From positions 62,001 through 126,000 of the forward strand of contig NZ_QLMI01000004.1 of NCBI RefSeq assembly GCF_003259835.1: DNA of 64,000 nucleotides, given 5' to 3'. A program made the position numbers and the translations under genes. How positions within the stretch are numbered: position 1 is the first letter of the stretch; each line of letters begins with the position of its first letter. This DNA is from Flavobacterium aquaticum. Its GTDB lineage: Bacteria; Bacteroidota; Bacteroidia; Flavobacteriales; Flavobacteriaceae. The notes under the pieces were generated by a model. The model did not search any database. It was given only the letters and a program-made list of their open reading frames with translations, and had not been told where the DNA came from. This document shows, piece after piece, positions 1 to 7,659 of the stretch.

Positions 1-678
1 TTTAACAACACAACTTCGTTAGAGGAAGCATTTAAAAATCATGAAATTTCTTCTGTAATTATTGAAGGAATTCAAGGTGTGGGCGGTGTTCAAATTCCAG
101 AAGTCGACTTCTTAGAGAAAATTAGAAGTTTATGTGATGAACATGAAGCAGTTTTCATTTGCGATGAAATTCAATCAGGTTATGGAAGAACGGGAAAGTT
201 TTTTGCTCATCAACATGCTAATGTTAAAGCTGATATCATAACCATTGCAAAAGGAATGGGAAATGGTTTTCCTGTTGGTGGCGTTTTAATTTCGTCAAAA
301 TTCCAAGCAAAACATGGTTTGTTGGGAACTACTTTCGGTGGTAACTATTTGGCTTGTTCCGCATCATTAGCTGTTTTGGAAACCATTGAAAAAGAAGATT
401 TACTTCAAAACGCAACCGATTTAGGAAATTACTTGTTCGAAGCATTAAAAGATGATTCATTAATTCATGAAATCCGATATCAAGGTTTAATGTTTGGAAT
501 TGAACTGAAAGTTTCTTGTGCACCATTGCGAAATAAACTACTGAGTGAATTCAATATACTAACCGGAAATGCTTCGTGCCCAAAAACATTGCGAATTCTT
601 CCCGCTTTAAACATTACAAAAATCGAGTTAGATGCTTTTATTCATGCATTTAAAATCTTATCCAAATCCAATTTATAA
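1..678 (+). CDS. argD: Acetylornithine/succinylornithine aminotransferase, C-terminal part (5' end outside window)
   Basis: The reading frame is open from the first base, so the gene starts upstream of the window and only about 225 C-terminal residues are visible. This part carries the PLP-enzyme core of class III aminotransferases: ICDEIQSGYGRTG, whose Asp binds the PLP ring nitrogen, then TIAKGMGNGFPVGG, whose Lys forms the Schiff base, and GTTFGGNYLACSA. The enzyme converts N-acylglutamate semialdehyde to N-acylornithine with glutamate as amino donor. It lies 2 bp before argF' and leads the visible part of a tightly packed arginine operon. The acyl group could be acetyl or succinyl (see argF'). 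Confidence 0.92.
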   Translation, partial: FNNTTSLEEAFKNHEISSVIIEGIQGVGGVQIPEVDFLEKIRSLCDEHEAVFICDEIQSGYGRTGKFFAHQHANVKADIITIAKGMGNGFPVGGVLISSKFQAKHGLLGTTFGGNYLACSASLAVLETIEKEDLLQNATDLGNYLFEALKDDSLIHEIRYQGLMFGIELKVSCAPLRNKLLSEFNILTGNASCPKTLRILPALNITKIELDAFIHAFKILSKSNL

Positions 679-680
679 TC

Positions 681-1640
681 ATGAAACGTTTTTTTTCCGT
701 AGACGATGTAGCTAACCTTGATGTTTTACTTCAAGAGGCAATCCACATAAAAAAAAATCCTTTGCAAAAAAGCGAATTAGGCAAGGGAAAAACATTAGGT
801 TTAGTTTTCCTAAATTCAAGTTTAAGAACTAGATTAAGTACTCAAAAAGCAGCTCAAAACTTAGGTTTAAACACTATCATTTTAAACGCCAATCAAGAAG
901 CTTGGACATGGGAATTTGAAGATGGCGCCATTATGAATGGTGGAACTGTAGAGCATATAAAAGATGCAGCTCAAGTCTTAAGTCAGTATTGCGATATCAT
1001 CGGCATTCGTTGTTTTGCAGGTTTAACAAATAAAGAAGAAGACACTTCTGAAAAGGTATTTTCGTTATTTGAAAAATATGCTTCGGTGCCGATTATTTCA
1101 TTGGAATCTGCAACATTACATCCATTACAAAGTTTAGCGGATTGCATAACTATTGAAGAGCAAAAACCAATCAATAAGAAACCAAAAGTAGTTTTGACAT
1201 GGGCGCCTCACATCAAATCGATTCCACATGCCGTTGGAAATTCCTTCGCTCAATGGATGAACAAAACAGATTGCGAATTTGTAATTACGCATCCAAAAGG
1301 ATATGAATTGGACCCAAAATTCACTCAAAATGCAACCATTGAATACAATCAAGAAGTAGCGCTACAAGATGCTGATTTTGTATATATAAAAAACTGGTCG
1401 TCATTTGAAAAATATGGAAAAATCCTAGAAACCGAGGAAGATTGGATGTTAACGAATGAGAAATTAAAAGTCACTAATAATGCTAAAATCATGCATTGTT
1501 TGCCCGTGCGAAGAAATGTAGAAGTAAGCGATGAAGTATTAGATAGCCCGAATTCTTTAATTTATCAGCAAGCCAATAATAGAACTTATGCCGCACAAAT
1601 TGTGCTTCAGAAAATACTAGAATCAAATGAAAACGCTTAA
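681..1640 (+). CDS. argF': N-acyl-ornithine carbamoyltransferase (Bacteroidota ArgF' type)
   Basis: 319 residues. It transfers the carbamoyl group of carbamoyl phosphate to an N-acylated ornithine, giving N-acylcitrulline. The carbamoyl phosphate site is seen as NSSLRTRLST (45-54), in place of the STRTR of classical OTCases, and as HCLP at 272-275. The loop GGTVEHIKDA (87-96) aligns by eye with the loop that sets acyl specificity: Glu92 in Xanthomonas acetylornithine enzyme, Pro90 in Bacteroides fragilis succinylornithine enzyme. Here the residue before the conserved Glu-His is Val90. Published swaps of Glu92 to Pro, Ser, Val or Ala gave succinylornithine activity, so the natural substrate may be N-succinylornithine. 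The family is certain; the acyl group is inferred. The start follows argD by 2 bp, and the 3' end overlaps argB by 14 bp. Confidence 0.9.
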   Translation: MKRFFSVDDVANLDVLLQEAIHIKKNPLQKSELGKGKTLGLVFLNSSLRTRLSTQKAAQNLGLNTIILNANQEAWTWEFEDGAIMNGGTVEHIKDAAQVLSQYCDIIGIRCFAGLTNKEEDTSEKVFSLFEKYASVPIISLESATLHPLQSLADCITIEEQKPINKKPKVVLTWAPHIKSIPHAVGNSFAQWMNKTDCEFVITHPKGYELDPKFTQNATIEYNQEVALQDADFVYIKNWSSFEKYGKILETEEDWMLTNEKLKVTNNAKIMHCLPVRRNVEVSDEVLDSPNSLIYQQANNRTYAAQIVLQKILESNENA

Positions 1641-2418
1641 TATAATAAAAATTGGTGGCAACGTTATTGATGATGAATCAAAATTAAATGATTTCATCCA
1701 ATCGCTTGCTAGTTTAAACGAACCTTTTATTCTAGTTCATGGCGGTGGAAAATTAGCAACTGATTTGGCTGAAAAACTAAATATCCCACAACAATTAATT
1801 GAAGGAAGAAGAATAACAGATGCCGAAACTTTGAAAATTGCGACCATGGTTTATGCCGGATATATCAACAAGAATATCGTGGCAAAACTTCAAAAGCAAA
1901 ATATCAATAGTATCGGATTATCGGGTGCCGATGGAAATGTAATGAAGGCGACAAAACGAATCCATCAGGAAATAGATTACGGATTTGTGGGTGATATTTC
2001 AATAGAAAATGTGAATTTTAATTTTCTAGATATATTACTTCAAAGTGGATTAACACCTATAATCTGCGCAATTACTCACGATAAACAAGGTCAATTATTA
2101 AATACAAATGCCGATACTATTGCGAGTGTTTTGGCTTCGGCTTTGGCAACTTCATTTCAAGTAAAATTAATGTATTGCTTTGAAAAAAAAGGAGTTTTAA
2201 ATAATCCCGAAGATGAAAATTCGGTAATCAAAAATTTAGATTGGAATACCTTTCAAAAATTAAAAGAAGAAGGCATCATCAATAAAGGAATGATTCCAAA
2301 AATTAATAATGCTTTTGATGCTTTAGCAAATGGAGTGAAAGAAATTGGGATTACTTCTGCTACAAACTTCACATATTTTATAAAAAACAACACTTATGAA
2401 GGAACAAGAATTAACTAA
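1627..2418 (+). CDS. argB: N-acylglutamate kinase
   Basis: 263 residues, the usual length for acetylglutamate kinase. It phosphorylates the gamma-carboxyl of N-acylglutamate in the second step of arginine synthesis. Amino-acid-kinase fold features are KIGGNVID at the N-terminus (Lys8 and the glycines of the ATP phosphate loop), HGGGK at 38-42 for the acylglutamate site, and the later NTNADT and MIPKINNA segments. The start codon lies inside the argF' 3' end (14 bp overlap), and its own 3' end overlaps argE by 23 bp, so translation is probably coupled. No long N-terminal helix is present, such as the one that supports arginine-inhibited hexamers in some species, so feedback control may rest elsewhere; that is an inference from length only. 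Confidence 0.93.
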   Translation: MKTLNIIKIGGNVIDDESKLNDFIQSLASLNEPFILVHGGGKLATDLAEKLNIPQQLIEGRRITDAETLKIATMVYAGYINKNIVAKLQKQNINSIGLSGADGNVMKATKRIHQEIDYGFVGDISIENVNFNFLDILLQSGLTPIICAITHDKQGQLLNTNADTIASVLASALATSFQVKLMYCFEKKGVLNNPEDENSVIKNLDWNTFQKLKEEGIINKGMIPKINNAFDALANGVKEIGITSATNFTYFIKNNTYEGTRIN

Positions 2419-3466
2419 TCTTTTCGAATCGGTTTACGAATTATTGAAAGAATTGATTTCGATTCCTTCTTTTAGTAAAGACGAAAACAAAACGGCGGAT
2501 TGCATTGAAAAATTCTTTGCTAAGTATAATATACCGACGCATCGCGAAATGAATAACGTTTGGGCATTCAATCAATTTTATGATGCATCCAAACCAACAA
2601 TTCTGCTAAATTCACATCACGATACGGTAAAACCCAATGCTAGTTATACCTTAAATCCATTTGAACCTATTGAAAAAGATGGTAAATTATATGGCTTAGG
2701 AAGCAATGATGCAGGCGGATGTTTGGTTAGTTTAATCGCAACCTTTATTCATTTTTACAACAAAGAAAATCTGAAATACAATTTAGTTCTAGCCGCTACT
2801 GCCGAAGAAGAAATTTCTGGTGTTAACGGAATTGAATCTGTTTTTAAGAAATTAGGTCCAATCGATTTTGCTATTGTTGGCGAACCAACCGAAATGAATT
2901 TGGCTATAGCCGAAAAAGGATTATTAGTTTTAGATTGTGTTGCAAAAGGAACTTCCTCGCATGCCGCACATCCCAATCATGACAATGCCATTTCACATGC
3001 TTTGGAAGATATTCAATGGTTTAATACGTATAAATTCGATAAAGTTTCAGACTTATTGGGTGAAGTAAAAATGACAGTTACCATCATTAATAGTGGTTCG
3101 CAACACAATGTAGTTCCCGATTCGTGTCAGTTTACCGTTGATGTTAGAACGACAGAACTGTATTCTAACATAGAAATCTTCAAAATTATACAAGAAAAAA
3201 TCAAAAGCGAGGTAACGCCACGTTCTTTACGATTGAATTCGTCATCAATTTCATTGTCGCATCCATTTGTGCAAGCGGGTTTAAAAATGGGAAGAACCTA
3301 TTACGGTTCACCAACCTCATCGGACCAAGCGGTAATTCCTTGTCCTTCTTTAAAAATGGGACCAGGATTATCAACACGTTCCCATAGTAGTGATGAATTC
3401 ATTTACATAGAAGAAATTAAAGACGCAATTCAAATTTACAATTCCGTTTTAACTCAAATTTTATAG
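2396..3466 (+). CDS. argE: M20 family N-acylornithine/N-acylcitrulline deacylase
   Basis: 356 residues, zinc-dependent M20/M28-type amidohydrolase. Metal ligands are recognisable in NSHHDTV (72-78), GLGSNDAGG with its bridging Asp, the acidic triplet of TAEEEISG that supplies the general base, and the C-terminal HSSDEFI His. In the Bacteroidota pathway the deacylation step acts on acylcitrulline made by ArgF', which fits the position right after argF'-argB. The ATG at 2396 overlaps argB by 23 bp. Other M20 activities cannot be excluded from motifs alone; the operon position is what favours ArgE. Confidence 0.88.
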   Translation: MKEQELTNLFESVYELLKELISIPSFSKDENKTADCIEKFFAKYNIPTHREMNNVWAFNQFYDASKPTILLNSHHDTVKPNASYTLNPFEPIEKDGKLYGLGSNDAGGCLVSLIATFIHFYNKENLKYNLVLAATAEEEISGVNGIESVFKKLGPIDFAIVGEPTEMNLAIAEKGLLVLDCVAKGTSSHAAHPNHDNAISHALEDIQWFNTYKFDKVSDLLGEVKMTVTIINSGSQHNVVPDSCQFTVDVRTTELYSNIEIFKIIQEKIKSEVTPRSLRLNSSSISLSHPFVQAGLKMGRTYYGSPTSSDQAVIPCPSLKMGPGLSTRSHSSDEFIYIEEIKDAIQIYNSVLTQIL

Positions 3467-3468
3467 TT

Positions 3469-4779
3469 ATGGCAGATAAAATATGGCAAAAAACAGCTAG
3501 TGACAATGCGTTTCATGCTAAATTAGTAGAAAAATTTACCGTTGGAAATGATGTCCAATTTGATTACGCTCTAGCTAAATATGACGTTTTGGGTTCATTA
3601 GCCCATTGCGAAATGTTACATTCTATCCATTTATTAAAAACGGAAGAATGGCTTTTAATCGAAATCGAACTTCAAAAAATTTTAGAAGAAATTGAAGAAA
3701 ATCAATTTGAAATAGAACCTGGTATTGAAGATGTGCATTCGCAAGTAGAACATTTATTGATTCAAAGAATAGGTTCTGTTGGAAAGAAAATTCACAGCGG
3801 TCGTTCGAGAAATGATCAAGTGTTGACCGATTTGAAATTATACCTAAAAACCGAAATTTTAAACATAAAATCACTTACGGAAACTGTTTTTAACACCTTA
3901 ATTCAGTTAAGCAACCAACATAAAGAAGTATTACTTCCGGGTTATACTCATTTGCAAATTGCTATGCCTTCTTCGTTTGGATTATGGTTTGGTGCATATG
4001 CTGAAAGTTTAGTGGATGATTTAGAATTGCTATTGGCAAGCTACAATATTATCAACAAAAACCCACTAGGTTCAGGTGCTGGATATGGAACTTCATTTCC
4101 ATTAAATAGAACGTTGACAACTGAGTTATTGGAATTTGGAGCTTTAAATGTTAATTCAGTTTATGCCCAAATGACCAGAGGAAAATCAGAAAAAGTTATG
4201 GCAATGGCAATGGCTAATTTAGCGGGAACATTAAGTAAATTGTCTTATGACATGTGTTTGTATTTGAATCAAAATTTCGGCTTTATCTCTTTTCCGGATA
4301 CTTTAACTACGGGAAGTAGCATCATGCCTCACAAGAAAAATCCCGATGTTTTTGAAATCATGAGAGCAAGATGCAACAGAATTCAAGCCTTACCAAACGA
4401 ATTAATTTTACTAACTAATAATCTACCTTCAGGTTATCACAGAGATGTACAATTGACAAAAGAGTCTTTATTTCCAGCGATTCAATCTTTGAAAGAATGT
4501 CTTGAAATGCTACAATTTATGTTACAACACATTGAAATAAAAAAAGATATCGTTAAAGATTCTAAATACAATTATATGTTTAGTGTGGAAAGTGTAAACC
4601 AACAAGTTTTAGATGGAGTTCCGTTCAGAGATGCTTATAAAAACATTGGATTAGCAATCGAAAATCAAGAATTTATTCCAAGTTATGAAATAAACCACAC
4701 GCATGAAGGAAGCATTGGAAATCTAAGAAATGATTTAATTGAAGATGCTTTTAAAAAAGTAATTTCAAAATTTAATTAA
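3469..4779 (+). CDS. argH: Argininosuccinate lyase
   Basis: 436 residues. It cleaves argininosuccinate to arginine and fumarate, the last step of the pathway. The fumarase/aspartase superfamily signature GSSIMPHKKNPD is present with the mobile catalytic Ser loop, and HSGRSRNDQV and YTHLQIAMP give the other two conserved blocks. The start is 2 bp after the argE stop. The stop overlaps the stop of the converging Lrp-type gene by 4 bp, so there is no room for a terminator between them. argG, argC and the carbamoyl phosphate synthase genes are not in the window. Confidence 0.96.
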   Translation: MADKIWQKTASDNAFHAKLVEKFTVGNDVQFDYALAKYDVLGSLAHCEMLHSIHLLKTEEWLLIEIELQKILEEIEENQFEIEPGIEDVHSQVEHLLIQRIGSVGKKIHSGRSRNDQVLTDLKLYLKTEILNIKSLTETVFNTLIQLSNQHKEVLLPGYTHLQIAMPSSFGLWFGAYAESLVDDLELLLASYNIINKNPLGSGAGYGTSFPLNRTLTTELLEFGALNVNSVYAQMTRGKSEKVMAMAMANLAGTLSKLSYDMCLYLNQNFGFISFPDTLTTGSSIMPHKKNPDVFEIMRARCNRIQALPNELILLTNNLPSGYHRDVQLTKESLFPAIQSLKECLEMLQFMLQHIEIKKDIVKDSKYNYMFSVESVNQQVLDGVPFRDAYKNIGLAIENQEFIPSYEINHTHEGSIGNLRNDLIEDAFKKVISKFN

Positions 4780-5252
4780 TTACCTTTTGGAATCATATAA
4801 GCGGTTTCTTTCTTAGTTTCATTTAGAACAATACTACTGTGATATTGTCCAATATTAGGAATATTAGAAATCACATTTACCACAAAATCATTGTACGATT
4901 TAATATCCTCTGCAATGATTTTTAGCATATAATCGTAATTACCCGATAAACTAATTATTTCTTGAACTTGAGGAATAGCTATTATGGTTTTCTCAAAAGT
5001 ATCAAGAGCCAATTTCGATTGTTCTTTCAAGGTTACATTGCAATACACAACAATTTGAACACCTATTTTAAAACGATCAACTAATGCTACATACTTTGTT
5101 ATCACATGACTTTTTTCAAGGTTTTTTATTCTTTCATACGTTGGTGTAAATGAAAGCCCGACACGTTCCCCAATTTCTTTCACAGAAATAGTTGAATCTT
5201 GTTGAAGAATTTCTAAAATAGCTTGGTCTTTTGCGTCTAATTGATGTTTCAT
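4776..5252 (-). CDS. Lrp/AsnC family transcriptional regulator
   Basis: 158 residues. The N-terminal part (about 5-65) is an AsnC-type winged helix: LDAKDQAILEILQQDSTIS followed by the recognition helix around GLSFTPTYERIKNLE. The rest is a RAM/ligand-binding domain with the family's GNYDYMLKI segment. Such proteins form dimers and octamers that sense amino acids. It converges on argH, sharing 4 bp at the stops, so control of arginine or other amino-acid genes is plausible, but no operator was identified. The promoter region is the short gap to ruvX. Confidence 0.93.
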   Translation of the reverse strand: MKHQLDAKDQAILEILQQDSTISVKEIGERVGLSFTPTYERIKNLEKSHVITKYVALVDRFKIGVQIVVYCNVTLKEQSKLALDTFEKTIIAIPQVQEIISLSGNYDYMLKIIAEDIKSYNDFVVNVISNIPNIGQYHSSIVLNETKKETAYMIPKGN

Positions 5253-5282
5253 TCAGAAATAAAATTGAATATAAATGTACTA

Positions 5283-5693
5283 TTATTTTTTATAACGTAA
5301 ATAATCTTGAAGTATAATTGTTGCGGCAATTTCGTCAACCAAAGCTTTATTTTGACGTTGTTTTTTATTTAAACCACTATCAATCATCGTTTGAAACGCC
5401 ATTTTGGAAGTAAAACGTTCATCCACTCTATCCACAGGCATTTCCGGAAAAGCTGCTTGAAATTTAGCAACAAAAGCATTGATGATTTCAGCACTTTGCG
5501 AAGGTGTTCCGTCCATTTGCTTAGGCTCTCCAACGATTACACATTCCACTTTCTCTTTTGAAAAATAGTCTTTTAAAAAAGAAATTGCTGTTTCTGATGG
5601 AATTGTGGTTAGCCCAAAAGCTATCATCTGCATTTCATCAGTAACGGCAATTCCTGTTCTTTTGATTCCGTAATCTATGGCTAAAATTCGCAT
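5283..5693 (-). CDS. ruvX: Putative pre-16S rRNA nuclease / Holliday junction resolvase RuvX (YqgF)
   Basis: 136 residues, full length for the YqgF family. The RNase H-like fold is shown by ILAIDYGIKRTGIAVTD at the N-terminus (first catalytic Asp), VGEPKQMDGTPS in the middle, and VDERFTS with its acidic pair, followed by DEIAATIILQDYL, which holds the last catalytic Asp. In E. coli the protein processes the 5' end of 16S rRNA; a resolvase role is proposed by fold. It may be transcribed with the Lrp gene 30 bp downstream. Confidence 0.93.
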   Translation of the reverse strand: MRILAIDYGIKRTGIAVTDEMQMIAFGLTTIPSETAISFLKDYFSKEKVECVIVGEPKQMDGTPSQSAEIINAFVAKFQAAFPEMPVDRVDERFTSKMAFQTMIDSGLNKKQRQNKALVDEIAATIILQDYLRYKK

Positions 5694-5727
5694 TTATTGA
5701 CTATTTTTTAGCAAATATAAGTTCAAT

Positions 5728-6576
5728 TTACTTAATAATTTCAAATTCTGCTAAAGTTGCCATTCTGGCTTTGTTTAATTTTAAAGTTTTACCATCAAAA
5801 TTATAATTATCAGCCATTTCTAAAACTTTAGCTAGTTCTTGTTCGGTTACCATATCTTCACAAGCCATCATGGTGGAAGCTACTTTTGAGAATTCAATAC
5901 GACTAACCTCTTCTTTTAACTTATAGCTTCCCATCATATTATTACAACCTGCAAAAGCTGAAAATCTTCCGTCAGAATTAAAATTAATTCCGTTTTCTCT
6001 ATTACTATTTTTATTCTTTTCGATAGTTTTTCCATATAATTTCACCAAACGCCATTTTGAATTTTTCAATTCAACTTTAGCAACTTCTTTGGTTTTTGTT
6101 TCTTCTTTTTGAACTGGAGCAATTGGTTCAGAAATTTCAATTCTTGATAATTGGTATTTTGAAGCTAAATCTCCTTCAATGCGTTTTCCATCAACATCTA
6201 AATGAAATAATGCATTTTCACCCACAAAATATTGATTTGGTGCAGCTGAACCCGAAAGCGTAATCGTATTTCCTGCATCGTTCCATGTGAATTTACCAGT
6301 TTCTTTAAACACTTTACTCGATTTCCCTTTATAAACGGTTTCCTTAATATACGAATCTTCAGTTAATGAAATCGTAGTTTCGATAGATTCGCAATCGGCA
6401 CACGGAAGATTACCTCTATAGTTTCCTTGATAATCTAAACTATTTTTAGCGTTATGTTCATCAACTTGAACTACTGTAGAATCAATTGGTGTTCCTTCTG
6501 TTTCTTTTTCAATTTCCTTTTTACAAGAAGTAAAACCAATAGCTATTATTCCTAAAATTAGAAGACTTTTTTTCAT
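5728..6576 (-). CDS. Lipoprotein with NlpE-like and META domains
   Basis: 282 residues. The signal peptide ends in a lipobox, GFTSC with Cys18, so the protein is probably anchored in an envelope membrane. Residues about 50-150 resemble the N-terminal domain of NlpE (copper homeostasis/adhesion sensing), including the GNLPCADCESIETTI segment with a CxxC pair. Residues about 170-280 form a META (HslJ-like) domain: NSKWRLVKLYGK, FAGCNNMMGSYKL, ASTMMACEDM. This two-domain form is common in Bacteroidota and its function is not established. The gene is divergent from dapD. Confidence 0.85.
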   Translation of the reverse strand: MKKSLLILGIIAIGFTSCKKEIEKETEGTPIDSTVVQVDEHNAKNSLDYQGNYRGNLPCADCESIETTISLTEDSYIKETVYKGKSSKVFKETGKFTWNDAGNTITLSGSAAPNQYFVGENALFHLDVDGKRIEGDLASKYQLSRIEISEPIAPVQKEETKTKEVAKVELKNSKWRLVKLYGKTIEKNKNSNRENGINFNSDGRFSAFAGCNNMMGSYKLKEEVSRIEFSKVASTMMACEDMVTEQELAKVLEMADNYNFDGKTLKLNKARMATLAEFEIIK

Positions 6577-6655
6577 GTTGTTTGTTTTTTTGTGATTAAT
6601 GTAAATTTACGACTTATTTCTTATATCAAAAAGAATTCCAAAATTCATAAAATGT

Positions 6656-6663
6656 TATATTTG
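6656..6663 (+). promoter_or_regulatory. Probable -7 box of the dapD promoter
   Basis: TATATTTG matches the Bacteroidota -7 consensus TAnnTTTG and lies 20 bp before the dapD ATG. No convincing TTTG -33 element was found at 18-20 bp spacing, so the call rests on the -7 box and position. Confidence 0.5.
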
Positions 6664-6683
6664 CACTACAAATTTTTACAATC

Positions 6684-7499
6684 ATGACCAATTTACAATC
6701 TACGATAGAACAAGCATGGGAAAATCGTGCTTTATTACAAGAAGAAACTACGCAAAAAGCGATTAGAGAAGTTATCGAATTATTAGATAGCGGAAAACTT
6801 CGTGTTGCTGAACCTATTGAAAACGGTTGGCAAGTAAACGAATGGGTTAAAAAAGCAGTAGTGATGTACTTCCCTATTCAAAAAATGGAAACTTGGGAAG
6901 CTGGTATTTTTGAATATCACGATAAAATGTTATTGAAACGCAATTATGCTGAAAAAGGAATTCGTGTAGTTCCAAATGCTGTGGCAAGATATGGTGCTTA
7001 TATTTCTTCGGGAGTAATTTTAATGCCAAGTTATGTAAACATTGGTGCTTATGTAGATGAAGGCACGATGGTGGATACTTGGGCAACCGTAGGAAGTTGT
7101 GCACAAATTGGAAAGCACGTGCATCTTTCGGGTGGTGTTGGAATTGGCGGTGTTTTAGAACCGCTACAAGCCGCTCCTGTTATTATTGAAGATGGCGCTT
7201 TCATCGGTTCAAGATGTATTGTAGTAGAAGGTGTTCACGTAGGAAAAGAAGCGGTTTTAGGTGCGAATGTATGTTTGACTGGTTCTACAAAAATTATTGA
7301 TGTTACGGGTGATGAGCCTATCGAATACAAAGGAGTTGTTCCAGCTCGTTCAGTAGTAATTCCTGGAAGTTATACAAAGAAATTCCCTGCTGGAGATTAT
7401 CAAGTGCCTTGTGCAATTATCATTGGTCAAAGAAAACCTTCAACCGATTTGAAGACTTCGTTGAATGATGCGTTGAGAGAATATAACGTAGCGGTATAA
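6684..7499 (+). CDS. dapD: 2,3,4,5-tetrahydropyridine-2,6-dicarboxylate N-succinyltransferase
   Basis: 271 residues. It succinylates tetrahydrodipicolinate with succinyl-CoA in the lysine/meso-diaminopimelate pathway and so feeds peptidoglycan synthesis. The helical N-terminal domain (about 1-90) precedes a left-handed beta helix of hexapeptide repeats (about 100-235), seen as GVILMPSYVNIGAYVDEG, VGSCAQIGKHVHLSGGVGI and the IEDGAFIGSRCIVVEGVHVG turns. The length matches the E. coli type. The gene is monocistronic, with its own -7 box and a hairpin terminator. Confidence 0.97.
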   Translation: MTNLQSTIEQAWENRALLQEETTQKAIREVIELLDSGKLRVAEPIENGWQVNEWVKKAVVMYFPIQKMETWEAGIFEYHDKMLLKRNYAEKGIRVVPNAVARYGAYISSGVILMPSYVNIGAYVDEGTMVDTWATVGSCAQIGKHVHLSGGVGIGGVLEPLQAAPVIIEDGAFIGSRCIVVEGVHVGKEAVLGANVCLTGSTKIIDVTGDEPIEYKGVVPARSVVIPGSYTKKFPAGDYQVPCAIIIGQRKPSTDLKTSLNDALREYNVAV

Positions 7500-7537
7500 T
7501 CCAAAGTACAAAATACGAAGTTTAAAGTACAAAGTTG

Positions 7538-7578
7538 AATTCCAATTCATGACAAAATTGTTGTGAATTGGAATTTTT
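7538..7578 (+). terminator. Intrinsic terminator after dapD
   Basis: A perfect 12-bp stem, AATTCCAATTCA (7538-7549) with TGAATTGGAATT (7564-7575), is followed by a T run. The stem is AT-rich but sits where a dapD terminator is expected. Confidence 0.7.
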
Positions 7579-7611
7579 ATTTTCCTCCAAAAGTAAATTA
7601 CAAGTAAATAA

Positions 7612-7642
7612 ATTGTAAATTTTATATGAATAGTTAAATTTG
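7612..7642 (+). promoter_or_regulatory. Probable Bacteroidota promoter for the LTA-synthase-like gene
   Basis: ATTG at 7612-7615 and TAAATTTG at 7635-7642 are separated by 19 bp, matching the -33/-7 architecture. A second -7-like box, TACCTTTG (7651-7658), lies directly before the ATG and could give a nearly leaderless transcript. Confidence 0.55.
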
Positions 7643-7659
7643 CTAAAAATTACCTTTGT

